Of a stretch of DNA of 5,832 nt, positions 1 to 5,832 are shown one piece after another. Both the position numbers and the translations under genes were made by a program. Below the pieces are notes generated by a model. The model searched no databases. It was given only the letters and a program-made list of their open reading frames with translations, and was not told the origin of the DNA. Source of the DNA: Oscillospiraceae bacterium (GTDB lineage Bacteria; Bacillota; Clostridia; Oscillospirales; Ruminococcaceae). Every line of letters begins with the position of its first letter. Position 1 is the stretch's first letter. Location of the stretch: the NCBI GenBank assembly GCA_018055565.1, contig JAGPHI010000078.1, positions 1 to 5,832 of the forward strand, given 5' to 3'.

Positions 1-1602
1 GGCAGCATGCCGGTCATGCCCGCCAGACGCGAGTTACAAACGGGGCGGTATAATTTTTCACACACCTTTTGGACACCGATGCACCCATATGACGAATCGG
101 TGGTGGCCAATATGCGTGCCGCAAAAATCTACACCCATATTACAACCGACCATTTCCACTACTGGGAGGACGGCGGCAGCGGCTACTTGACCAAATTTGA
201 CAGCCACGAAATTGTGCGCGGCCAGCAGGGCGACCCCTGGAAAGCACAGGTGCAATGGCCAAGCTTTCCCGATACGCTTTCGCGCCGTAAAAGCGGCGAG
301 AACTGGCGGCACGATTGGGTGAACCGCAGCTGTATCGACACCGAGGACAAGATGCCGCAAAACCAAACCTTTCAAAACGGCATCGATTTTATCAAACGCA
401 GCGTCAATGAAGACCAATGGTTTTTGCAAATTGAAGCGTTTGACCCGCACGAGCCGTTTTACACGCAGCAAGCCTATAAAGATTTGTATCCGCACGATTA
501 TCACGGCAAAAACTTGGATTGGCCGGATTACGGCAAAAACACGTACGGCGACGAAGCAACCGAGCACGTGCGCATGGAATATGCCGCGCTGCTTTCCATG
601 TGCGATCATTCTTTAGGCCAGCTTTTGGACGTGATGGACGCAAACGACATGTGGAAAGACACAATGCTGATTGTAAACACCGACCACGGCTTTATGCTGG
701 GCGAAAAAGAGTGGATGGGCAAAAATGTGCAGCCGTTTTACGAGGAGCTGATTCATTCGCCCTTCTTTATCCACGACCCGCGCAATCCGCATGCGGGCGA
801 GCGCCGCACGGCGCTGGCGCAAACGGTGGATATCGTGCCCACGCTGGCAGAGTATTTTGGCATCAAGGCGCCGCAATTTATGGACGGCGTTTCGCTTACA
901 CCCGCCATTCGCGACGACAGCCCCATTCGCGAGGGCGCGCTGTTTGGCATTTGCGGCGGGCATGTCAATATGACGGACGGCCGCTATGTGTACATGCATG
1001 CGCCCGTAAGCGCCCGTAATCAGCCGCTTTACGATTATACCCTGATGCCCATGCATATGAACGCGCCGTTTAAGCCCGAGGAACTAAGCGATATTTCTCT
1101 TACAAAGGAATTTGCATTTACAAAAGGCGCAAATGTGATGAAGGTGCCAAACCGCGCGCCGTTTAACTCGTATTGGTACGGCACGCTTTTGTTTGACCTG
1201 CAAGCCGACCCAGAGCAAAAAACCCCGATACAAAACCCCGAGGTGCAAAAGCGCATGATTTATCTGATGCGCGATTTGATGCAAGCGAACGATGCACCAA
1301 AAGACCAATACGAGCGCCTCGGTATTCCGTTTGCGGGCGAAATTACCGATGAAATGCTTGCGCGATATAATACCATTGAAGTGCCAAGCCTGCCTGTGCT
1401 GCACGGTGCAGACCACAAAGCGCATAAGGCCGCGGCAATCGTGCTTTCCAATGTGGCGCCTAGCGTGGGCGAGGCGTTTGTGGCCGCACTTGGCGAAAAA
1501 GCAATGCCCATTTCCGCCGAAGAGGTTTTGCAGGTGGCGGCAAGCATTGTGCCGGGGCCAATGGGCCCCATGATGGTTGGCGCAACACGCAACTATCTAT
1601 AA
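1..1602 (+). CDS. Sulfatase-family protein (alkaline phosphatase superfamily), N-terminus cut by window edge, catalytic Cys replaced by Val
   Basis: The frame is open from base 1, so the gene starts outside the window; the first in-frame Met (base 7) lies inside the active-site motif and cannot be the true start. Numbered from that Met, V3-M-P-A-R7 followed by T12-G13-R14 matches the sulfatase signature C/S-x-P-x-R-x4-TG, except that Val (gtc, bases 13-15) replaces the Cys/Ser converted to formylglycine. Other sulfatase hallmarks are present: DHFHYWEDGG (48-57), FDPHEPF (145-151), NTDHG with the metal-type D226/H227, and WMGKN with K239. The N-terminal metal-binding Asp region should lie about 40-60 residues upstream, unseen, as would any signal peptide. 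The family hydrolyses sulfate esters. After YERLG (435-439) comes a tail of about 90 residues ending VPGPMGPMMVGATRNYL. The symporter gene follows 86 bp downstream, probably in the same operon. Fold assignment is secure; sulfatase activity is doubtful because of the Val. Confidence 0.93.
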   Translation, partial: GSMPVMPARRELQTGRYNFSHTFWTPMHPYDESVVANMRAAKIYTHITTDHFHYWEDGGSGYLTKFDSHEIVRGQQGDPWKAQVQWPSFPDTLSRRKSGENWRHDWVNRSCIDTEDKMPQNQTFQNGIDFIKRSVNEDQWFLQIEAFDPHEPFYTQQAYKDLYPHDYHGKNLDWPDYGKNTYGDEATEHVRMEYAALLSMCDHSLGQLLDVMDANDMWKDTMLIVNTDHGFMLGEKEWMGKNVQPFYEELIHSPFFIHDPRNPHAGERRTALAQTVDIVPTLAEYFGIKAPQFMDGVSLTPAIRDDSPIREGALFGICGGHVNMTDGRYVYMHAPVSARNQPLYDYTLMPMHMNAPFKPEELSDISLTKEFAFTKGANVMKVPNRAPFNSYWYGTLLFDLQADPEQKTPIQNPEVQKRMIYLMRDLMQANDAPKDQYERLGIPFAGEITDEMLARYNTIEVPSLPVLHGADHKAHKAAAIVLSNVAPSVGEAFVAALGEKAMPISAEEVLQVAASIVPGPMGPMMVGATRNYL

Positions 1603-1688
1603 AAGCGCATAGGCGCTAATCTTAAAATGGTTTTTAGCAAGGCTACGCTATAAAACGATACACAATTTAAAAAAAGGGGAACGTTATC

Positions 1689-3119
1689 ATGTCTGACAAA
1701 TCTACTGGCAGGGCAAAAAACTGGCAAATTGCACTTTTCGCGCTCAATGGCATTTCTTCCAACACGGCATTGTTTATGATTGGCTATTACATGTACTTTT
1801 CGCAAAATATCCTCGGCCTTTCGGCCGTGGTGCTGGGCTTTATCGCAACAGCAATGCGCATTTGCGATGGCTTGATTGACCCAACAATTGGCGTGCTGAT
1901 TGACAAAACCAACACAAAATTTGGCAAGTTCCGTCCGCACATGATTATCGGCTGCGTGGTTACCGCGCTGTCTGTAGCCGCCATTTTTTATTGCCCGCCC
2001 AGCTTGGGCGAGCTTGGCTGCTATATCTTTACCACCGTGTTTTATTTAATCTACATTGTGGGCTATAGCTTCCAAACCACATGCACACGCGCAGCACAGG
2101 CTGTTTTAACCAAAGACCCCAAGCAGCGCCCGCTTTTTGCAGTGTTTAACAGCGGCTTTAACGCGGTTTTGGGTGCGCTTTTGCCGCTCATTTTGATGAC
2201 TTGGATGGCACCAAACTATGAAGGCAAGCTGCAAAATCCGCAGCTTTGGAAAGACATGAGCCTTGTAGTGATGGTGATGATGGGCATCTTCTCGGCACTG
2301 GCCTGCATCGGTATCGCAGGGCGCGACAAGCCCGAATTTTATTTAAGCGGCGGCAAGGTAGAAAAGGTTGGCTTTAAAGATATGTTCAGCGTTATTAAGG
2401 GCAATCGCGCTCTGCAAATGCTGATTGTGGCCGCCTCCACCGACAAGTTGGCTTTGCAGCTGATGGGCGGCGTTACCGTTTACGTGTTTTCCAACTGCAT
2501 TTTAAATCAATCGTTGCAGGGCACATTTTCTTCGCTGAAGATGTGGCCGGTGCTGATTGTCAGCATGGGCGGTATCTTCCTTGCACGTAAATTTGGCCTG
2601 AAAAAGCCGTTTGTGGTAGGCACATGGGGCAGCATGCTTTGCCTAGTAGCAATGTTTGTCATGGGCGCAAAACCCGACAATTACATCCCGTTTTTAATTA
2701 TTTTTATCATGCAAAGCTGCATGGTGGGTATCACAAACAACATTTTAAACCCCATGATTGCCGATTGCGCCGATTACGAGCATTATCGCAGCGGTAAGTT
2801 TATCCCCGGTATTGTGGGCACGGTGTTTACACTTGTGGATCAGGTTATCTCGGCGTTTTCCAGCACCATCGTGGGCTTTGCGCTGGCGTTTGCGGGCGTG
2901 GCAAAGGGCAAAATCCCCACAGAAACCTTTATCAGCGACAAATTTTACTGGACCATTATGTTCTGCTTTTGCATCGTGCCGATTATCGGGCATATCGCAT
3001 CCATTGTGGCAATGAAATTCTATCCGCTGACCACCGAAAAAATGGTAGAAATTCAAGCAGAGCTGGTTTCTCGTAAAGAAAAAGCATTGGCCGACACTGC
3101 GCAAAGCACTGCAAAATAA
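1689..3119 (+). CDS. GPH-family (MelB-like) sugar:cation symporter, MFS
   Basis: This 476-residue, strongly hydrophobic protein has the length and helix density of a 12-helix glycoside-pentoside-hexuronide:cation symporter of the inner membrane. R57-x2-D60-x3-D64-P65, followed by GxxxDKTNxxxGKFRP up to residue 83, is the helix II/loop signature; R57, D60 and D64 match the cation-site residues R52, D55 and D59 of MelB. The position of MelB D124 appears to be Thr (T130), so the cation site is not identical to MelB. ADCADYEHYRSGK (358-370) is the family's C-terminal-half loop motif, and the tail is a charged helix. The ATG is chosen because AAGGGGA (1674-1680) lies 8 nt upstream. The neighbouring sulfatase gene suggests a sulfated or acidic saccharide as substrate; this is inference, since the substrate cannot be read from sequence. 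It is paralogous to the minus-strand symporter at 4239-5693. Confidence 0.93.
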   Translation: MSDKSTGRAKNWQIALFALNGISSNTALFMIGYYMYFSQNILGLSAVVLGFIATAMRICDGLIDPTIGVLIDKTNTKFGKFRPHMIIGCVVTALSVAAIFYCPPSLGELGCYIFTTVFYLIYIVGYSFQTTCTRAAQAVLTKDPKQRPLFAVFNSGFNAVLGALLPLILMTWMAPNYEGKLQNPQLWKDMSLVVMVMMGIFSALACIGIAGRDKPEFYLSGGKVEKVGFKDMFSVIKGNRALQMLIVAASTDKLALQLMGGVTVYVFSNCILNQSLQGTFSSLKMWPVLIVSMGGIFLARKFGLKKPFVVGTWGSMLCLVAMFVMGAKPDNYIPFLIIFIMQSCMVGITNNILNPMIADCADYEHYRSGKFIPGIVGTVFTLVDQVISAFSSTIVGFALAFAGVAKGKIPTETFISDKFYWTIMFCFCIVPIIGHIASIVAMKFYPLTTEKMVEIQAELVSRKEKALADTAQSTAK

Positions 3120-3121
3120 AG

Positions 3122-3140
3122 CGAAAGCTTTGTGCTTTCG
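3122..3140 (+). repeat. Small stem-loop just after the first symporter gene
   Basis: CGAAAGC (3122-3128) and GCTTTCG (3134-3140) form a perfect 7-bp stem with a 5-nt loop, starting two bases after the symporter stop codon. The downstream bases (GTTGCATTTTG) contain only a weak T-run, so it is a poor terminator alone and more likely protects the 3' end of the mRNA. The structure is read by eye. Confidence 0.5.
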
Positions 3141-3141
3141 G

Positions 3142-3170
3142 TTGCATTTTGCGCGCTGAACCGTTATACT
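3142..3170 (+). promoter_or_regulatory. Candidate sigma-70/sigma-A promoter for the TauE/SafE gene
   Basis: TTGCAT (3142-3147) and TATACT (3165-3170) are separated by exactly 17 bp. The -10 matches the TATAAT consensus at five of six positions, while the -35 matches only its TTG half. Predicted initiation is near 3177, inside the 5' arm of the long hairpin at 3171-3230. It is the only reasonable promoter-like pair seen in the gap before the exporter gene. Confidence 0.4.
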
Positions 3171-3241
3171 TACCACAGTGGTTTTATCGCAAAACGGGCT
3201 AACCGTTTTTGCGATACTGCCGCTGTGGTGCTTTTTATTTT
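3171..3241 (+). terminator. Long two-part hairpin with T-run: intrinsic terminator or leader attenuator
   Basis: An outer stem pairs 3171-3182 with 3219-3230; its core is ACCACAG (3172-3178) against CTGTGGT (3223-3229), with three G-T wobbles overall. After a 2x2 internal loop, an inner stem pairs 3185-3197 with 3203-3216 (one bulged T at 3206), with the 5-nt loop GCTAA. CTTTTTATTTT follows immediately (3231-3241), as expected for a Rho-independent terminator. It lies after the first symporter gene and only a few bases before the exporter's ribosome binding site, so anything transcribing into the exporter must pass it. Confidence 0.68.
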
Positions 3242-3243
3242 GT

Positions 3244-3250
3244 AAGGAAG
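3244..3250 (+). promoter_or_regulatory. Ribosome binding site that fixes the TTG start of the exporter gene
   Basis: AAGGAAG lies 7 nt before the TTG at 3258-3260. No in-frame ATG or GTG lies at a suitable distance, and the protein from this TTG begins directly with the first expected membrane helix, so the TTG is the preferred start. Confidence 0.7.
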
Positions 3251-3257
3251 TGGAATT

Positions 3258-4037
3258 TTGGATTTTATTTATTTGCTGATTGCGTTTTTTTCTTCGTGCG
3301 TGGGGGCTATCTGCGGCATCGGCGGCGGCGTAATTATCAAGCCTGTGCTGGATGCGGCGGGGCTTGCAAGTGTGGCCACCATCAATTTTCTGTCGGGATG
3401 CACGGTGCTTGCGATGTCGGCTTATTCGGTGGGCAAAGGGCTTGTGGCGCGTGAAAAAGCGGTGGATTTTAAAACAGGCACACCCCTTGCCATCGGCGCT
3501 GCTGTGGGCGGCATTTTGGGAAAAAATATGTTTTCGGCGGTTGCGGCGCTTTTTGGCGATGCCAACACCGCAGGCGCAGTGCAGGCGGCATGCCTTTTGG
3601 TGATTACACTGGGCACTTTGGTGTATACCATTAATAAAGCAAAGATCAAAACCCACAAGGTCAGCGCAGCGCCCCTTTGTGTGTTAATTGGGCTTTTTTT
3701 GGGTATTATGTCGAGCTTTCTTGGTATCGGCGGCGGGCCGATTAATCTGGTGGTTTTATATTTCTTTTTCTCTATGGACACCAAAACCGCGGCGCAAAAT
3801 TCGCTGTATATCATCTTGTTTAGCCAGTTGACCAGCTTTTTATCCACGCTGTTTGCGGGCGTGCCACCGTTTGCGCCGTTGGCGCTTTCGCTGATGGTGT
3901 GCGGCGGTATCGGCGGCGCCATTGTGGGGCGCAGCGTCAATAAGCATCTTTCGGTAAAGGGCGTAGATAAGCTATTTATCGGCTTGATGCTTGTGATTAT
4001 CGGCCTTTGCGCATACAATATCATTCGGTTTTTATAA
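3258..4037 (+). CDS. TauE/SafE-family membrane anion exporter (sulfite/sulfonate exporter family)
   Basis: The 259-residue protein is almost wholly hydrophobic with about seven or eight membrane segments, normal for TauE/SafE (formerly DUF81). The family's internal duplication is visible: CGIGGGVIIKPVLD (19-32) in the first half and FLGIGGGPINLVVL (154-167) in the second, the latter followed by a TAAQNSL stretch. Characterised relatives export sulfite, sulfoacetate or related small anions. It starts at TTG, supported by AAGGAAG 7 nt upstream. It lies 138 bp after the first symporter gene, behind a terminator-like hairpin, so it may form its own transcription unit. Next to sulfatase-type genes, efflux of sulfate or sulfite released from imported sulfated sugars is a reasonable inferred role, but many family members have unknown substrates. 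Family assignment is confident; substrate is not. Confidence 0.9.
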   Translation: MDFIYLLIAFFSSCVGAICGIGGGVIIKPVLDAAGLASVATINFLSGCTVLAMSAYSVGKGLVAREKAVDFKTGTPLAIGAAVGGILGKNMFSAVAALFGDANTAGAVQAACLLVITLGTLVYTINKAKIKTHKVSAAPLCVLIGLFLGIMSSFLGIGGGPINLVVLYFFFSMDTKTAAQNSLYIILFSQLTSFLSTLFAGVPPFAPLALSLMVCGGIGGAIVGRSVNKHLSVKGVDKLFIGLMLVIIGLCAYNIIRFL

Positions 4038-4066
4038 AGGCGATTGCGATGCAGAAACTATCGCCT
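4038..4066. repeat. Short inverted repeat directly after the exporter stop codon
   Basis: AGGCGAT (4038-4044) and ATCGCCT (4060-4066) are perfect 7-bp inverted arms around a 15-nt loop. There is no T-run on the plus side; on the minus strand the stem is followed by TTATAAAAA, so it could act weakly on transcripts arriving from the right. Function is uncertain. Confidence 0.35.
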
Positions 4067-4158
4067 AGTAAACGGATAATGCGCCTTGCGCCATTGCCGC
4101 AGCCGCGGGATATTTGATAGCCGATAGCCGCATTGCCGAGAATCAATCCGCATATAAC

Positions 4159-4191
4159 AAAGCCGCCGTGCCCAATGGGCGCAGCGGCTTT
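4159..4191. terminator. Bidirectional terminator-like stem-loop between convergent genes
   Basis: AAAGCCGC (4159-4166) pairs perfectly with GCGGCTTT (4184-4191). After one C-A mismatch, the stem continues with G-C, one G-T wobble, then GCCC (4170-4173) against GGGC (4177-4180), closing on a 3-nt loop. The arms give TTT at the 3' end on the plus strand and TTTGTTAT on the minus strand, so it could stop both converging transcripts. The rest of the gap (4038-4238) holds no convincing gene. Confidence 0.6.
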
Positions 4192-4238
4192 GCCTGTTGG
4201 CCGTAAAAATGCACTGCAAGGGATATACACAAAGGGCT

Positions 4239-5693
4239 CTACTCAGCAGCGTCAGCCGTTTCGGCTTCAAGCGCATGCTTGCGCGCGCTAAGCTCGCTTT
4301 GCACTTCTTCCATTTTTGCTTTGTCAAGCGGATAGAATTTCATAGCAATCAGCGTAGCTAAATCGCCAATCATGGGCAAGCCGCAAATGAAAATCATTAC
4401 AACAAGATTAAACTCGTTGCTGATGAATGTGTCGGGCACAATGGCAACCTTTGCAAGGCCTAAAGCGCCCAGCGTAATGCCCCAAATGGTAGAGGAAAAC
4501 GAGGTAATCAGCTTATCAACAAAGCTGAACATTGTGCCAATCATGCCGGGCATAAATTTGCCGCTGCGATAGGTTTCGTAATCGGCGCAATCGGCAATCA
4601 TGGTGTTTACCACATTAGAGGATACCTGCCCGGCAACGCCTTGCAGGAACATTAAAGCAAGGAAAACCATCGGGCTGGCCGGGTTTACACCCACTAGCCA
4701 CATGGCGCAAAGCAAAACAAGGCTGGCCCATGTGCCGGCAACGAATATCTTTTTTTGGCCGCCGCGGCGCGCTTGTAAAACCAGCAAAACCAAAAGCACT
4801 ACCTGCGGAATCATGGTGGCTTTTGAATAAGCACCCTGCAAAGAAACGTTTAAAAACAAATTGGCAAATAGGTATACACGCGCCGCATTGGAGGTTGTGT
4901 TGGCAAGCTTGTCGGTGGAGGCGGCCAAAATCAACATTTGCAAAGGGCGGTTTTTTTGGATAATGGGCAGAAAATCGCGAAACTTGATAACCTGCTTTTT
5001 GCCAAGACCAAAAAATTCTGTGCGGTCCTTGCTCCAGATACCCGCGATGGCAAGCAAGGTAATCAGCGTCATCACCACGCTAACAATTATCACGGCGTGT
5101 TTCCATAAAATTGGGCTCATCAAGCCTTCCGCATAGCGCGGTTTCATCATGCTCATCAGCAAGATAGACAAGCCGCTTTGTGCAAACACGTTAAACACGG
5201 CATTAAATGCCGAAAATACGGGGCGCTGCTTGGGGTCGTTGGTGAGGGCGGTTTGCGCGCCTTTTGTGCAGGCGGTTTGGCAGGTGTAGCCCAAAATGTA
5301 AATAACATACCACACCGTTGTATAGATGTATTTAGACATAATGGAAATATCGAGTGGGCAATTAAAGATGGCAATCATCGACACGATGATAATGAGATTA
5401 CCGATAAACATGAACGGCCGAAATTTGCCAAACTTGCCGTTGGTTTTGTCGATAAAAAAGCCGATTAATGGGTCTGTTAAGCCGTCAAATATGCGCATAG
5501 AGGTGCCGATAACGCCAATTACTACAGCAGATAGCCCCAAAATATTTTGCGTAAACATGGCGTAATATCCCATAAAAAACATGGCGATATTGGTGGAGGT
5601 GTTGTTTAGCGCAAAAAACGCGAGCTGCCAGGTTTTGGCCCTGTTGTAGATGGTGGCGGCTGTACTTGCCGCCGAGGTGGTTTTTTCTTTCAT
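4239..5693 (-). CDS. Second GPH-family (MelB-like) sugar:cation symporter, MFS
   Basis: This 484-residue multi-helix membrane protein aligns with the symporter at 1689-3119 along its whole length, shifted by about ten residues at the N-terminus. R67-x2-D70-x3-D74-P75 through GKFRP (ending at 93) is the cation-site/loop signature, and ADCADYETYRSGK begins at residue 367. Long stretches such as QNILGLSAVV, DPKQRP and LAASTDKLA are shared with the paralogue, whereas helices in the middle and the region after residue 270 differ, fitting a different but related substrate. As in the paralogue, the position of MelB D124 appears to be Thr. The ATG is supported by AAGGAG (5702-5707) 8 nt upstream. Its start lies 33 bp after the stop of the partial gene at the right edge, so the two are probably co-transcribed. 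The stop is TAG. The substrate is not readable from sequence; a sulfated or acidic saccharide is inferred from context. Confidence 0.93.
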   Translation of the reverse strand: MKEKTTSAASTAATIYNRAKTWQLAFFALNNTSTNIAMFFMGYYAMFTQNILGLSAVVIGVIGTSMRIFDGLTDPLIGFFIDKTNGKFGKFRPFMFIGNLIIIVSMIAIFNCPLDISIMSKYIYTTVWYVIYILGYTCQTACTKGAQTALTNDPKQRPVFSAFNAVFNVFAQSGLSILLMSMMKPRYAEGLMSPILWKHAVIIVSVVMTLITLLAIAGIWSKDRTEFFGLGKKQVIKFRDFLPIIQKNRPLQMLILAASTDKLANTTSNAARVYLFANLFLNVSLQGAYSKATMIPQVVLLVLLVLQARRGGQKKIFVAGTWASLVLLCAMWLVGVNPASPMVFLALMFLQGVAGQVSSNVVNTMIADCADYETYRSGKFMPGMIGTMFSFVDKLITSFSSTIWGITLGALGLAKVAIVPDTFISNEFNLVVMIFICGLPMIGDLATLIAMKFYPLDKAKMEEVQSELSARKHALEAETADAAE

Positions 5694-5726
5694 GTTGCAT
5701 TCTCCTTTTTATTTTCAGATGACCCT

Positions 5727-5832
5727 TCATCCAAGAGTTGCTAAAAGCGCAAAAACCTCTTTGAAGGTGCTAGAATTTAGCACCTTATCTGCGGCAAAGG
5801 CACGTACAATTTCCAGTTTTTCCGGCGGCAAA
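5727..5832 (-). CDS. C-terminal fragment of an unidentified gene, possibly a second sulfatase
   Basis: On the minus strand the frame is open from the right edge to TGA at 5727-5729. The last 34 residues begin LPPEKLEIVRAFAADKV and end FALLATLG, a helical, Ala/Leu-rich tail. The stop lies 33 bp before the second symporter's start, a normal operon spacing. By analogy with the sulfatase-symporter pair at the left of the window, this could be the end of another sulfatase; both tails have an acidic amphipathic helix (compare ISAEEVLQVAASIV in the left gene), but the resemblance is weak. The visible fragment has no catalytic motif. That it is real coding sequence is likely from frame and spacing; its identity is a guess. 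Confidence 0.6.
   Translation of the reverse strand, partial: LPPEKLEIVRAFAADKVLNSSTFKEVFALLATLG
5764..5786. repeat. Perfect 9-bp inverted repeat within the 3' end of the right-edge gene
   Basis: AAGGTGCTA (5764-5772) and TAGCACCTT (5778-5786) are perfect inverted arms around a 5-nt loop. It lies inside coding sequence about 35 bp before the stop and about 70 bp before the second symporter's start. On the transcribed minus strand it is not followed at once by a T-run (CAAAGAGGTTTTT), so it is not a clear terminator. Confidence 0.55.

Noticed and set aside
58..609. Long minus-strand open frame opposite the sulfatase gene
   Set aside because: It lies wholly opposite a gene with clear family motifs, has no recognisable motif and is best explained as a shadow of that gene's codon bias.
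1554..1569. GGGGCC/GGCCCC hairpin near the 3' end of the sulfatase gene
   Set aside because: It is a 6-bp GC stem inside a Pro/Gly/Met-rich coding stretch; codon content alone explains it and no T-run follows.
1604..1617. AGCGC/GCGCT inverted repeat after the sulfatase stop, considered as a terminator
   Set aside because: Only 5 bp of stem and no T-run follow, so it is too weak to call; co-transcription with the symporter remains likely.
1626..1654. TATAAA at 1649-1654 as a promoter for the first symporter
   Set aside because: No acceptable -35 sequence is present at 16-18 bp spacing, and AT-rich leaders often contain such hexamers by chance.
3209..3454. 81-codon plus-strand ATG frame overlapping the exporter start
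   Set aside because: Its ATG-like start lies in the terminator hairpin without a ribosome binding site, and its Cys/Arg/Gly-rich translation is a frame-shifted reading of the TauE/SafE gene.
2745..3656. 303-codon minus-strand open frame spanning the end of the first symporter, the gap and the start of the exporter
   Set aside because: It is antisense to two well-supported membrane-protein genes and to the hairpin region, and its Arg/His/Lys-rich translation is typical of antisense shadows of hydrophobic genes.
4050..4118. Possible short plus-strand peptide starting at ATG 4050
   Set aside because: It would be only about 22 codons, lacks a ribosome binding site and overlaps an inverted repeat; there is no support for translation.
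4116..4129. Tandem GATAGCC duplication in the convergent gap
   Set aside because: Two 7-base copies in a short gap are within chance expectation and form no array or recognisable element.

Overview
The window looks like an accessory sulfated-glycan (or sulfated-sugar) uptake and desulfation locus, probably from an anaerobic Clostridia-like Bacillota. The grounds are strong AAGGAG-type ribosome binding sites, a TTG start, and the MPARREL-type sulfatase paired with GPH-family symporters. The organism assignment is inference from gene content and style; no marker gene is present.

Left to right on the plus strand come: a sulfatase missing its N-terminus at the window edge (1-1602); a 12-helix GPH/MelB-like sugar:cation symporter (1689-3119); a 138-bp gap holding a small hairpin, a promoter-like sequence and a long terminator-like hairpin; and a TauE/SafE-family anion exporter with a TTG start (3258-4037). 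A convergent gap of about 200 bp carries a bidirectional terminator-like stem-loop. On the minus strand, reading inward from the right edge, come the last 34 residues of an unidentified gene (5727-5832) and then a second GPH symporter (4239-5693), clearly a paralogue of the first.

A plausible joint scheme (inference) is that the two symporters import related sulfated saccharides, a cytoplasmic sulfatase removes the sulfate, and the TauE/SafE protein exports the resulting sulfur oxyanion. The twist is that the sulfatase shown here has valine where the family needs the cysteine or serine that becomes formylglycine, while its other visible catalytic motifs are intact. It may therefore be non-catalytic or use different chemistry.

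No RNA genes, CRISPR arrays, insertion sequences or integrase signatures were seen.
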